From Akkermansia muciniphila (GTDB taxonomy: Bacteria > Verrucomicrobiota > Verrucomicrobiia > Limisphaerales > BJHT01): a stretch of 64,000 nt of DNA. Below, piece by piece: positions 44,427 through 53,547 of this stretch (within the stretch, counting starts at the first letter, position 1; every line of letters begins with the position of its first letter). Under the pieces are notes generated by a model. It searched no databases. It was given only the letters and a program-made list of their open reading frames with translations, and was not told the DNA's origin. The position numbers and the translations under genes were made by a program. The DNA lies in contig CAMAUZ010000011.1 in assembly GCA_945861535.1 (NCBI GenBank), forward strand, positions 1 to 64,000, given 5' to 3'.

Positions 44427-47270
44427 CTACTCGAGAATCAGCAGGTCAATCTCCGCCATCTCCGGCAGCGTCACCGCGTCTTGATTCAACGCGAGCGGCC
44501 CGTGAACGAGCGAGCGCACGGACTTCAGCGCCGCGCCGCCCGCCAGCTCGACGCGAAGATTTTTCGCGACCTGCAATCCGCCTTTGCCGCTCGCGCCGGC
44601 ATCGCGGCCATACGCCCAGTTGATGAGCGCCACCGAGCGGCGGCCGTCGCGTTCAAGCGCGATGGCCTCGACCAGCGGCTCGGACGGACGCGCGGGCTGG
44701 GCCACGCCGCGCGCCAATGCCGGCGCGGCGATGAGCGCACGCACGGCGGCGGGAAAATCTTCGCGCATCGAAAACTCCGCGCGCCGGACCTTCGCCGAAT
44801 ACGTCAGTCCCGACCAGCAGCCCACCACCGTCGCGTCGCCTTTGCCGAAGCGCTGGCGCGTGACGGCGGGCTTTTGATCGGCGAAACGCGCGATAACTTC
44901 GGCAGCTCTCGCATCGAGTGATTCGCGGCCGATGGCGGCCTGGATGTCGCCGCCTTGCCACGCGAACCGCGCGCCCGCCGGAGCGTTGGTCTCGGCGAGC
45001 GGCGTGAGGCCCGTCGCGCGGTAACCATCGACGCTGCCCCAGGTTTCGAGTTTGCGCGCACCCAGGCCGAGGACTTCCGCGAGCGCGGTCGCGGGCTGGT
45101 TGGCTTCGTCACGCGCGAGGCCGAACGCATCGGTCCAGAGCGAGCCGCCCGCGGCGACCCAGTCGCGCACCGCGCCCGCCGCGTCGCGACGCAGGTGCGT
45201 GCCGGGAACGTAGATGACCTTGTAGCGCGCGAGTTTTCCCTCCGCGAGTTGCGCCTCGCTCAGGATGTCCACGGGCACATGCGCGTGGGCGAGCGCGAGG
45301 TAAACCCACTTGGCATTCTCAAACGCCGCGCCCGCGAGGCCGTCCGCCCGGCCCCAAATCTCCGACGCGCGGGGCGAGACGAACGCCACTTCCGGCGCGG
45401 TGGCCAGCCGCGCGCCGTAGAGCCACTCCTCGCTGCGACCGAGGAACCGCGCCGCGCGTGCGACCCGTTCGAGCAGCTCGGGCGATTGCGAGAAACTGTC
45501 GCCTTTCGCGTAGTCGGGGCCGTAGGTGTACCACTCGATCACCCGCGTGCCGCGCGCGGCGACGGCGAGCATCCGCTGCGCGGGCGCGCCGCGATGCGGC
45601 TTCACGAGACAGCCCATCGGCATCGCGTGGCGCGCCGCGATGCCGCGCCCGAGATCGGCGAGATACGATTCCCACTGCCACACGCGCGCGTCGCGGTTCG
45701 AGGTCTCGAAGACAAACGCCGTGTTCGCGTGGTGATCGTAAAACTCGTGCCAGTCGAGGCTCGCGCCGCTCCAACTCGGCGTCGGCCCCTGCATCGCATA
45801 AAGCGGAATGCCTGCTTTCTGAAACTCCCGCGCCGGTCCGGGAAACACCTGCGCCGTGGCGTGGGTCATGAAACGAAACGTGTAGTAATAACGCAACGCG
45901 TCCGCGGCATTGTCCGGCATCGGCGGCGCGCTCGCGGCGCGGGTGGCCTTGCCCTTCGCGGCGGGCGCGGGCGCGGCGGCGGCGGGCTTGGGCAGGGACA
46001 GCGGCGGCGCAAGGTCGGCCGCGGGTTTGGGAGTCGTTGGTTTTTCCAACAGGCTCGCCACTTCATCGACCGCCTTCGCAGTCGCGGTCGGCGCGGCGGG
46101 CGGCGGCGCGGACCACATGTTGAAAGGCAGCACTGGTTCCCAGGAGGTTTTGCCGAAGTCTCCCGGCGTCAGTTTTTGCGCGCGCAGGTACTCGCGGAAT
46201 CTCCCCACGCACCGCTCGCAGTGAACGACGTGCTCCTTGGCGAACACGCCGATCTCGTCCACCCACAACGCCCACGATTCGCGCGCGCCCACGGCCCGAT
46301 GCTCGGTAATCGCGCGCTGCGTGGTCGCGGCCATGAGCGGCGGCAGCGCGGGATCGAAGGGGCAATGATCGCCCGGATCGGTCTTGCTCGATCCTTGATG
46401 CAGCCCCGCCAGCGGACTGCCGGAGCCGGGGCCGCCCCAATACACACGGCGGAAATCCGCGCCAAAACCCGCCGCGTCGGCAAGCTGGACCGAGCCGACG
46501 AGGCTGTTCACCCCGAGCATCCGCAGCGTGCGGCATTCGTCGGCGAGAATCTCCGGATTGCAATGGCGCACGCCGTAACCCGAGCCGCTGCCGCGCCCGC
46601 CGCCCATCGCGTCGCCGTAACCCGCGAGATGACCGATCAGCGCGAACTGCTTGGGCAACGGCGCGGGTTCGGGGAAAAGTTTTTCCAGCCGTTCCCGCCG
46701 CGCCCGCGCGTGGGCGGCGAGGCCGTTCAGTTGCGCGACAAACTCCGGTGTCACGCCCGCCGCCAGCGCGCTGCCGGGAAACGCGAAGCCCACGGACGAC
46801 CCGCGCGGCGCGGCTTCGGTGAAGCGGTGGAACGTCTTGCCACCGTCGGCGAACTCGAACTCGACGGCGACATTCGTCAACGCCACCGCGGCCCGCGCGG
46901 GTTTGCCCTTCGCGCCGCCCGCCGCCGGCGCGACCTCGACCACGACGGTCGGAAACTCCCAGCCGCGCGTCCCGCCGATGAGGCCGGCCAGCGGCGTCCA
47001 CACGGACCACTCGCCGAACGGAATGTCCAACTGCTGCGACGCGGCCATGAAACCGCCGCGCGTCACGGTGCCGCCCAAGCCCTCGCCCCCGCGCCGCCAC
47101 CCGATGCGGACGACCGCCGGCTCGGGCGCGGCGCGCGTCACCCGCACGCGCAGCGCGAGCTTGGTGAGCGCGGCAGACGCCTTGCCGCGCGCGTCCGCCT
47201 TGTCGATTTGCTCTTGGGCGGTGACGGCGACGGAGCAGAGAATCAGCGCGAGGGTGAAAAGGAATTTCAT
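44427..47270 (-). CDS. Large secreted glycosidase-like protein
   Basis: 947 residues from the ATG at 47270; the open frame also reaches a GTG at 47282. Signal peptide (MKFLFTLALILCSVAVTAQ). An N-terminal beta region leads into a barrel-like centre (ALIGHLAGYGD, CRTLRMLGVNSLVG). A Pro/Ala-rich linker is at about 425-470, then a long C-terminal part with WEFPT-, EWYTYGPDY- and VIYVPGTHLRRDAAGAVRDW segments, the last resembling a beta-galactosidase trimerization/amidotransferase-like fold. Catalytic acids cannot be assigned with confidence. Isolated on the minus strand. Confidence 0.6.
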   Translation of the reverse strand: MKFLFTLALILCSVAVTAQEQIDKADARGKASAALTKLALRVRVTRAAPEPAVVRIGWRRGGEGLGGTVTRGGFMAASQQLDIPFGEWSVWTPLAGLIGGTRGWEFPTVVVEVAPAAGGAKGKPARAAVALTNVAVEFEFADGGKTFHRFTEAAPRGSSVGFAFPGSALAAGVTPEFVAQLNGLAAHARARRERLEKLFPEPAPLPKQFALIGHLAGYGDAMGGGRGSGSGYGVRHCNPEILADECRTLRMLGVNSLVGSVQLADAAGFGADFRRVYWGGPGSGSPLAGLHQGSSKTDPGDHCPFDPALPPLMAATTQRAITEHRAVGARESWALWVDEIGVFAKEHVVHCERCVGRFREYLRAQKLTPGDFGKTSWEPVLPFNMWSAPPPAAPTATAKAVDEVASLLEKPTTPKPAADLAPPLSLPKPAAAAPAPAAKGKATRAASAPPMPDNAADALRYYYTFRFMTHATAQVFPGPAREFQKAGIPLYAMQGPTPSWSGASLDWHEFYDHHANTAFVFETSNRDARVWQWESYLADLGRGIAARHAMPMGCLVKPHRGAPAQRMLAVAARGTRVIEWYTYGPDYAKGDSFSQSPELLERVARAARFLGRSEEWLYGARLATAPEVAFVSPRASEIWGRADGLAGAAFENAKWVYLALAHAHVPVDILSEAQLAEGKLARYKVIYVPGTHLRRDAAGAVRDWVAAGGSLWTDAFGLARDEANQPATALAEVLGLGARKLETWGSVDGYRATGLTPLAETNAPAGARFAWQGGDIQAAIGRESLDARAAEVIARFADQKPAVTRQRFGKGDATVVGCWSGLTYSAKVRRAEFSMREDFPAAVRALIAAPALARGVAQPARPSEPLVEAIALERDGRRSVALINWAYGRDAGASGKGGLQVAKNLRVELAGGAALKSVRSLVHGPLALNQDAVTLPEMAEIDLLILE

Positions 47271-47312
47271 GACAGCGTTCACCGACTGCGGGGGCGTCCC
47301 ACGACTTCACCC

Positions 47313-47632
47313 CGGAGCGCGGCTGTGTGCGCAGCACCAGCCGCAGCACGTCCGCCCGCTCGAAGGTGGCGGGAATTCGCCCGCGACCCACTGCGCGCCC
47401 CACTCCTCTGCGCCTTTTCAATCTCTGCGGTGTTCTGATGCGCGCCCGGACGGCGGAAGGTCCGACCGAGCACCGCAGAGATGGGAAATGCGCAGAGAGA
47501 GGAGTGGTCCGCGCGCCGACGTGTGAGATCGAACGCGGGCGAGGCAATCGAGATGGTAGGGCGCGTCTGTCCTCAGCGCGCCGCTGGTGCGTACGGACGG
47601 CCCGCGGCGCGCTGAGGACAGACGCGCCCTAC
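47313..47632. repeat. Cassettes of families G, CGCAGAG-type and C (copy 2)
   Basis: A family G half (47313-47350) is followed by an inverted pair at about 47407-47436 and 47470-47503 (TGCGCCTTTTCAATCTCTGC against GCAGAGATGGGAAATGCGCA). Family C copy 2 has arms at 47554-47582 and 47604-47632. It fills the divergent gap between the glycosidase-like gene and the Gfo/Idh gene; promoters were not identified. Confidence 0.8.
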
Positions 47633-47717
47633 CCACACCCTCGAAAATGCCCACCGGCTCCGTTGGTCCAAAAAATTCGTTCGCCTTCGCCTCCACTGGC
47701 GGGCAGGTTTTCGCCGC

Positions 47718-49091
47718 ATGAAACATCTTCCCAAGACGCCCCGCACTCCCACGGTGAACCGGCGTGATTTTGTCAAAGGCGGCTCGCTCGCCACCATGAT
47801 GTCCCTGATGGGCGGGGTGGAACTCGTCGCCCAGGAAACCAAGAAAGACGCCGCGGCGGACAAGGCCGCCGGACCGCAGGTGAAGGTCGGCGTGATCGGT
47901 CTCGGCGCGCGCGGCCGCGAAGTCCTCGGCACGCTGGCGCTGCAGAAAGACGCTGCCGTCGCCGCCATCTGCGACACCTACGCGGCGGCGTTGCGCCGCG
48001 CATCCGAGGCGGCTCCGAAGGCCACGAAACATGCCGACTACAAGGAAATCCTGGCGAACAAAGAAATTCAGGCCGTGATCATCGCGACGCCCACGCACCA
48101 GCATCGGGAGATCGTGATCGAGGCGCTCAAGGCGGGTAAGCACGTCTATTGCGAAGCGCCGCTGGCGAACACCCTCGAGGACGCCAAGGCCATCGCGCTG
48201 GCGGCCAAGGCGGCGGTGAAGCAGGTGTTTCAAGCCGGCCTCCAGTTACGCTCGGACCCGCAACGACATTTTCTTTTGCAGTTCATCCGCTCCGGCGCGA
48301 TGGGCAAAAATCTGATGGCGCGCACACAGTGGAACAAGAAGCTGAGCTGGCGCTTCACGTCGCCGAATCCCGAGCGCGAACGCGAGATCAACTGGCGGCT
48401 GCGCAAGGAGACGTCGCTCGGATTGGTCGGCGAACTCGGGCTGCACCAGATCGACGCGGCATTGTGGTTCCTCAACAGCAAGCCGAGCGCCGTGAACGGC
48501 TACGGCGCGGTAATGCACTGGGAGGACGGTCGCGAGGTGGCGGACACGATGCAGGCGATGTTCGAGTTTCCGAGCGGCCTCACGCTCACGCACGCGAGCA
48601 CGCTGGCCAACTCGTTCGATTCGGATCACGAGGTTTATTTCGGCACCGACAGCGCGATCATGGTGCGCGGCAACAAGGCCTGGATGTTCAAGGAAGCCGA
48701 CGCACCGCTGCTGGGCTGGGAGGTTTATGCGCGCAAGGACGAGTTCTACAAGGAGACCGGCATCGCGCTCGTGGCCAACGCCACCAAGCTCGTCGCGCAG
48801 GGCGACAAGCCGGTCGAGGACGCGCCGTTTTCCAACACGCCGCTCTCCTACGCGCTCGAGGCGTTCGTCGCGAACGTCAATGAAATCGGGGCCGCGGTGG
48901 AGGATTTCAACGCCACCTTCAACCCGAACGACACCAAGGCGCTCGTGAAATATCTGAGCGAAATCAAGCGCCAGCCCGCCGCCGGATTCAAGGAAGGCTA
49001 CGAAGCCACGGTCATCGCGATCAAGGCCAGCGAAGCCGTGCAGAAGCAGCAGCGCGTGCTGATTCCCAAGGAACTGTTCGCCCTCGCGTGA
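47718..49091 (+). CDS. TAT-exported Gfo/Idh/MocA oxidoreductase
   Basis: 457 residues. TAT signal NRRDFVKGGSLATMM (about 14-30). Rossmann motif GVIGLGARGREV followed by the family domain (VIIATPTHQHREIVIEALKA). The usual EKP motif reads CEAPLA, with Ala in place of the catalytic Lys. C-terminal alpha/beta domain has GLVGELGLHQIDAALWFL. Periplasmic NAD(P)-binding protein of unknown substrate. It precedes a YceI gene by 89 bases. Confidence 0.92.
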   Translation: MKHLPKTPRTPTVNRRDFVKGGSLATMMSLMGGVELVAQETKKDAAADKAAGPQVKVGVIGLGARGREVLGTLALQKDAAVAAICDTYAAALRRASEAAPKATKHADYKEILANKEIQAVIIATPTHQHREIVIEALKAGKHVYCEAPLANTLEDAKAIALAAKAAVKQVFQAGLQLRSDPQRHFLLQFIRSGAMGKNLMARTQWNKKLSWRFTSPNPEREREINWRLRKETSLGLVGELGLHQIDAALWFLNSKPSAVNGYGAVMHWEDGREVADTMQAMFEFPSGLTLTHASTLANSFDSDHEVYFGTDSAIMVRGNKAWMFKEADAPLLGWEVYARKDEFYKETGIALVANATKLVAQGDKPVEDAPFSNTPLSYALEAFVANVNEIGAAVEDFNATFNPNDTKALVKYLSEIKRQPAAGFKEGYEATVIAIKASEAVQKQQRVLIPKELFALA

Positions 49092-49180
49092 ACCGGTCTG
49101 CGAGGCGCCCTGCGAAATCCATTTCCAACGAAACCCCGATCCAACAGAAGAAGTCCCGCCCCGCCAACGTCACTACCGCC

Positions 49181-49828
49181 ATGAAAACCGCCCGCTCCCC
49201 CCGCTCCTTCGCCGCCCTCACTCTCGCGTTCGTCTTCGCCGGCATCGGCGGGGTCCGCGCCCAAGCGTGGATCAAATACGAAGCCCAGCCCGGCAGCAAA
49301 GTCCGGATCAACGGCACCTCGACCATTCACGACTGGTCGGTCGAGAGCCAGATGATCGGCGGCGCGATGGAACTCGAGACCAGCACCGCGGCCGATCTCA
49401 AATCGATGAAAGTGAAGCCCAAGGTCGAGGTCGCCATCCCCGTGCGCTCGCTCAAGAGCGGCAAAAAGCCCATGGACACGGTGATGTACAACGCCATGAA
49501 GCAGACCGATCATCCGAAGATCGAGTATCATCTGACCCAGCTCACGCCCGCCGGCACGGGCACTGCTGCGGACTCTTACGTCTACACCGCCGTCGGCGCG
49601 CTCACCGTCTCGGGCGTAACGCGCACCAACTCGATGACCGTGAACATCAGCCGCATCGACAAGACGCAGTTGAAGGTGACGGGCACCACCAACCTGAAGA
49701 TGACCGACTTCGGCATCAAACCGCCTGCGCCCGACCTCGCGCTGGGCCTCATTAAGACCGGCGACGACATCAAGATCACCTTCGAGTGGATCACCGCCCA
49801 GACCGAGACGGCGACGAAGACACCGTAA
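49181..49828 (+). CDS. YceI-family protein
   Basis: 215 residues from the ATG at 49181. Signal peptide (about 1-27), then the YceI lipocalin-like fold: STIHDWSVESQMIGG, VAIPVRSLKSGKKPMDTVMY, TDHPKIEYHLTQL, GALTVSGVTR and MTDFGIKPPAPDLALGLIKT. Family members bind isoprenoid or amphiphilic compounds in the periplasm. Probably cotranscribed with the Gfo/Idh gene. Confidence 0.9.
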   Translation: MKTARSPRSFAALTLAFVFAGIGGVRAQAWIKYEAQPGSKVRINGTSTIHDWSVESQMIGGAMELETSTAADLKSMKVKPKVEVAIPVRSLKSGKKPMDTVMYNAMKQTDHPKIEYHLTQLTPAGTGTAADSYVYTAVGALTVSGVTRTNSMTVNISRIDKTQLKVTGTTNLKMTDFGIKPPAPDLALGLIKTGDDIKITFEWITAQTETATKTP

Positions 49829-49924
49829 AGGGACGGGGACCGATGGCAGAAAAGTGGGGGCAGACAAATGGGGAAGCGAGGAAGTCTCGCATCTGCCGCG
49901 GCACGGATGCACTTCAGTTTATTG

Positions 49925-50060
49925 CACGCCTTCTGATTCCCATCCCCAGCCCAGCGGGCGAACGCCAATAGCCCGGCACTTTAGTGCTGGGCTATTTTAA
50001 GTCGGCGTTGTGCGGCTGATCCAACGCGCCCCGACCGTTGCAGAGGATGAAGATTTCCCC
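49925..50060. repeat. Partial relative of the 10213 nested palindrome
   Basis: Contains CCCATCCCCAGCCCAGCGGG and AATAGCCCGGCACTTTAGTGCTGGGCTATT, both also in the cassette at 10278-10465 but in inverse order. Located after the YceI stop; the hairpin followed by TTTAAG could terminate that transcript. Confidence 0.7.
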
Positions 50061-50110
50061 CAGCGGCACCGATCTGTGCCCCGCACTCCGTTCCCCATTA
50101 TTCTGCGCCC

Positions 50111-50905
50111 CTATTTTTCGCCAGTTCCGTTTTCACCACCGCGCGCGGAGAAGCTGTGCGCTTCGGCGAGGCGGGCCTCGAGGCGGCGGACGCCGAGACT
50201 GAGTTCGATGATCGCACCGACGGCGGCGGGAGCGCTGATGCAGGAGCGGACGGCTTCGTATTTCCCGGCGGTGGCGACTTCGACATCGCCAGTGAGGCGG
50301 TCGTCGGTGGATTTCCACTCTAGCGCTATGTCCTTCCCTCAACCGGGAGCTACGCATCGACGTTTTGACAGCCAATCGTGTTATTTATGGTGGCAAGACC
50401 AACGTGAGTTAAGCGAAAGGGATGGCCCTAATGTCGTTATCTTTTACCTCCCATCTGTTACCAAAAATTTCTCCGGCAGCACCGGCACGAGCTATGGCCA
50501 GGCTTTCGCAGCGTGATCGCCAAGGAAGCCGTCATCGGCTGAACTTTTTTACAATCACGGAGCCGCTGGACCGGTTCGACGAGATTGCGGCGCAGGCAAG
50601 AAAGCCAATCCAGCGCACGAGACTGAAGGGATGGTAAAAGATGGGAAAGCTCGGCTGTTTTTCAGAGCTATGCACTGGCCTCAACCGACAGCTACGCATC
50701 GCCATTTTTGCAGCCAGTTGTGCTATTAGTCGTGGCCAGATCGAGGTGAGTTGGGGCAAGGGGATAGCCCTATTCCACTTTTCGAAATAGGAGCAATTCG
50801 GCGCGTTGGCGCTGCGTATCGGGTCGCCGTGCGCAAGCCCATCGCGCGCGGCTCGCCCGCGAGTTCCTCGCAGTCCACCACCATTGCGGCGGCTCCCCTA
50901 ACCGA
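50111..50905 (-). pseudogene. Sulfatase C-terminal remnant split by an insertion
   Basis: Minus-strand translation gives AARDGLAHGDPIRSANAPNC-SYFEKW (about 50861-50778), and, after an interruption, KSTDDRLTGDVEVATAGKYE followed by AAVGAIIELSLGV and a TAG stop at 50111. These match, in order, the C-terminal region of Planctomycetes/Verrucomicrobia sulfatases (RSANAPNCSYFxxW...DDRxTWDxEVxTAGxYE). An in-frame stop near 50905 and loss of the N-terminal catalytic part show that the gene is dead. The interruption at 50321-50772 is an element whose removal restores the frame exactly. Confidence 0.6.
50321..50772. mobile_element. 452-base insertion element with 23-bp ends and 8-bp target duplication
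   Basis: Ends TAGCGCTATGTCC (50321-50343) and the inverse of TAGGGCTATCCCC (50750-50772) match at 18 of 23 positions. Flanks TTCCACTC (50313-50320) and TTCCACTT (50773-50780) differ in one base, an 8-bp target duplication. Inside are two direct copies of a ~110-base module (about 50321-50431 and 50665-50772), each with an end-like sequence at both sides, separated by about 235 bases without a recognised gene. No transposase is present. GC is lower than in neighbours. Confidence 0.7.
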
Positions 50906-50932
50906 CACTTACTGGCACCCGCCTGCCATTTC

Positions 50933-51745
50933 TCAACCACACACCGCCGGTTGGGTCTGCGGCACCAGCGTCAACGTGGGGCTGGGGGTGTCCTGCGAGG
51001 TGGACGCAAGGTGCGTGTGGGTGGCCCCGATTTTTTGGAGGCGGTGGTTGACGATCCGGTGCGCGAGTTCGGGGCGATTGCAGTCGCGGCTGAGGTGGCC
51101 GAGGTAAATGTGACGCAGGTCGGCGTGCATGATCTGCTCGGCGACATCCGCGGCGGCGTCGTTGGAGAGATGGCCGTGGCGGCTGAGGATGCGCTGCTTC
51201 ACGCTCCACGGGCGCTTGGTGTCGTCCTGCAACAGTTTGAGATCGTGATTGGCTTCGAGGACGAGCGCGTGCGAGGAGCGGACGCGTTCGAGCACGAGCT
51301 TGGTGGCGTGCCCGAGGTCGGTCAGGAAGCCGATGTTTCCCGCCGAAGTATGCAGGAGAAAGCCCACAGGATCATACGCGTCATGCGGCACGGCAAAAGT
51401 GTCCACCGTGAGGTCGCCGACCTCGAAGGAAGCACCCGTGGTGAAGAGCCGGAAGTCCAGGCGCGTGGCGGACTGGGCCTGGATGACTTCCTGGGTGAGG
51501 CGGTTGCAGTAGATGGGAATCTGATGCTTGGCGCACAAAGCCGAGAGGCCCTGGATGTGGTCGCAGTGCTCGTGGGTGATGAGAATACCGGTGAGGGTTT
51601 CGGGCGTGCGGCTGAGCGTGGCGAGGCGCTGGCGAATCTGCCGTCCGCTGAAGCCGGCATCAATGAGGATGCGGGTGTCGTCCGCTTCGAGGTAGGCGCA
51701 ATTGCCGGCGGATCCGCTGCCGAGGATGGTGAATTGGACGGGCAC
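50933..51745 (-). CDS. WalJ/YycJ-like metallo-beta-lactamase-fold hydrolase
   Basis: 270 residues from a GTG at 51745, chosen because conserved sequence starts at FTILGSGSAGN. Metal motif THEHCDH (His-x-His-x-Asp-His), DAGFSG and GHATKL, then ANHD and LGHLSRDCNRP. WalJ-type proteins are cytoplasmic nucleases linked to the WalKR system in Firmicutes; their substrate here is unknown. Stands alone on the minus strand, divergent from nusA. Confidence 0.88.
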   Translation of the reverse strand: MPVQFTILGSGSAGNCAYLEADDTRILIDAGFSGRQIRQRLATLSRTPETLTGILITHEHCDHIQGLSALCAKHQIPIYCNRLTQEVIQAQSATRLDFRLFTTGASFEVGDLTVDTFAVPHDAYDPVGFLLHTSAGNIGFLTDLGHATKLVLERVRSSHALVLEANHDLKLLQDDTKRPWSVKQRILSRHGHLSNDAAADVAEQIMHADLRHIYLGHLSRDCNRPELAHRIVNHRLQKIGATHTHLASTSQDTPSPTLTLVPQTQPAVCG

Positions 51746-52051
51746 AAAACGACGGTAGAGAGCGGCGCGGGGTGGGGCAACGCTTTTCCCGAGTGGCCCC
51801 ACCGGGACGCGCCTCCCGAGGGTGTTGGCAGGCAAAAGCGGACCCCATTACCACGCCGCCGAAGTGCCGGTGTGTCGCCGACCAGCCATCCCATCTCGCT
51901 CTGCCGCGAGAACCGGACCCGGTCGGAAGTCGCCCGCCATTTCCAGCAGGCGGCGGCGGGTGCAGCGGACGCGGCCAGGCCGCGGAGCAGGGCCGGATTC
52001 GCCGAGACGCCCCAGCAACGGCAAGCTGTCCGCCCAGTTTTCGGTTGAAGC

Positions 52052-52080
52052 TTGACGTTCCGTCCGGGCCTTCCTACCTT
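52052..52080 (+). promoter_or_regulatory. Candidate sigma-70 promoter of the nusA operon
   Basis: TTGACG (52052-52057), 17 bases, TACCTT (52075-52080). It lies 105 bases before nusA and directly ahead of the leader terminator at 52123. The region 51836-52051 contains no recognised gene. Confidence 0.5.
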
Positions 52081-52122
52081 GCCGCCGCGAAAATCTTAGA
52101 AGCTGGTAGTCCAGCGCGGGGC

Positions 52123-52151
52123 AAGTCGGTGATATTTCAACCGACTTTTTT
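52123..52151 (+). terminator. Intrinsic terminator/attenuator in the nusA leader
   Basis: AAGTCGGT (52123-52130), a 9-base loop and ACCGACTT (52140-52147), continuing into six T (52146-52151). It sits between the candidate promoter and nusA, 34 bases before the chosen start, and the only upstream gene is on the other strand, so it cannot terminate another plus-strand gene. Confidence 0.7.
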
Positions 52152-52184
52152 ATTCCCCTGATGAGACGGACTAGCGCGACACTT

Positions 52185-53480
52185 ATGATGAAGGACGAAT
52201 TGCTGGCGGTACTGGAATATTGGGAGCGCGAAAAAGGCGTGCCCAAGGCCGTCCTCATTGCAGCGGTCGAGGAAGCGTTGGTCGCGGCCGCCAAAAAGTC
52301 GGTCGGCCCCGCCCGCGACCTGCGGGTATCCATTGACCCGAAAACGGGGATCGTCCGGGCGTTTGCCAAACTGGTGGTCGCCGAAAAGGTGCTCAGCAAA
52401 CACGATCAGATCACCGTCGCCGACGCGCGGCGCATCCGGGCCGACGCGGAGATCGCCCAGGAAGTGGAGATCGAAGTCACCCCGACGGGCTTTGGGCGCA
52501 TCGCCGCCCAGTATGCTAAGCAGGCCATTTTGATGCAGGTCAGGAAGTACGAGAAAGAACTCATTTTCAAGGAATTCCGCGACCGGGTCGGCGAGATCGT
52601 GTCGGGGATTGTCCGCCGGTTCGAACGGTCGGACGTCCGGATCGACTTGGGAAAATACGAGGCCGTGATGCCCAATCGCGAACGCGTGCCGACCGAGGAA
52701 TACCAGATCGGCGACCGCGTCTCGTGCTATGTCAAAGCGGTGGATCAGTCAGGCGGCGGGCCGGAGATCATTCTCAGCCGCGCCGATGCGCAATTCGTCA
52801 TCCGACTGTTCCGGCGCGAGGTTTCCGAAGTCAGCGATGGCACCGTCGAGATCAAGGCCATCGCCCGCGAGCCGGGGTTTCGCACCAAGCTGGCCGTCTA
52901 TTCCCGCGACGAAAAGGTGGACCCGGTCGGCGCGTGTGTCGGGCTGCGCGGACAGCGGGTGAAGAACATCGTCCGCGAGCTGAACAACGAGAAAGTGGAC
53001 ATCATCCGGTGGGATCCCAACATCAAGGTGTACCTCACCAACGCCCTGGCCCCGGCCAAGCTGAAGTCGTTCGACGTAAATGAAGTCGGCCGCCGCGTGA
53101 AGGTGATCGTCAGCGAAGACCAGCTCTCGCTGGCCATTGGCAAGCGCGGCCAGAATGCGCGCCTGACCTCCCGGCTCACCGGCTGGCAGGTGGACATCGA
53201 CGCCGAGCATGTGATCACGCTCGGGTTTGACGAGAAGGTGGCGGCGGCGGCCACCCGGTTCGCGACGATTTTGGCGATCAGTCCCGAGCACGCGATGGTG
53301 CTGGTGAAGTCGGGATTTCACACGCTGGAAGACCTCTTGCAGGCGGACGTGGCCGACCTGGAGAGCATCCCGCAATTAACTGGACACGCCGCATCGATCA
53401 TGGATGCTGCCCGCGCTGTTGCTGCGCGAGGTACCGAAACCCCGGCCGAACCCCCAAAAGGTAAGTCAGATGAAACCTGA
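52185..53480 (+). CDS. nusA: Transcription termination/antitermination factor NusA
   Basis: 431 residues from the ATG at 52185; an ATG at 52161 would add eight. N-terminal RNA-polymerase-binding domain (about 1-130), S1 domain (about 135-205, GIVRRFERSDVRIDLGKYEA), KH1 and KH2 (CVGLRGQRVKNIVREL; AIGKRGQNARLTSRLTG) and a C-terminal helix-hairpin-helix (GFHTLEDLLQADVADL). Starts the nusA-infB-rbfA-nrnA series. rimP, often upstream, is not in this location. Confidence 0.96.
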   Translation: MMKDELLAVLEYWEREKGVPKAVLIAAVEEALVAAAKKSVGPARDLRVSIDPKTGIVRAFAKLVVAEKVLSKHDQITVADARRIRADAEIAQEVEIEVTPTGFGRIAAQYAKQAILMQVRKYEKELIFKEFRDRVGEIVSGIVRRFERSDVRIDLGKYEAVMPNRERVPTEEYQIGDRVSCYVKAVDQSGGGPEIILSRADAQFVIRLFRREVSEVSDGTVEIKAIAREPGFRTKLAVYSRDEKVDPVGACVGLRGQRVKNIVRELNNEKVDIIRWDPNIKVYLTNALAPAKLKSFDVNEVGRRVKVIVSEDQLSLAIGKRGQNARLTSRLTGWQVDIDAEHVITLGFDEKVAAAATRFATILAISPEHAMVLVKSGFHTLEDLLQADVADLESIPQLTGHAASIMDAARAVAARGTETPAEPPKGKSDET

Positions 53481-53547
53481 CACAGACACCCTTCCGGGCT
53501 GATCCCATGAAAACCATGTGGCCGGCCAAGCACGGAAGAAATGCATT

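Noticed and set aside
44955-47438. 827-codon plus-strand open frame opposite the glycosidase-like gene
   Set aside because: Arg-rich composition and no motif; the minus strand has a signal peptide and ordered domains.
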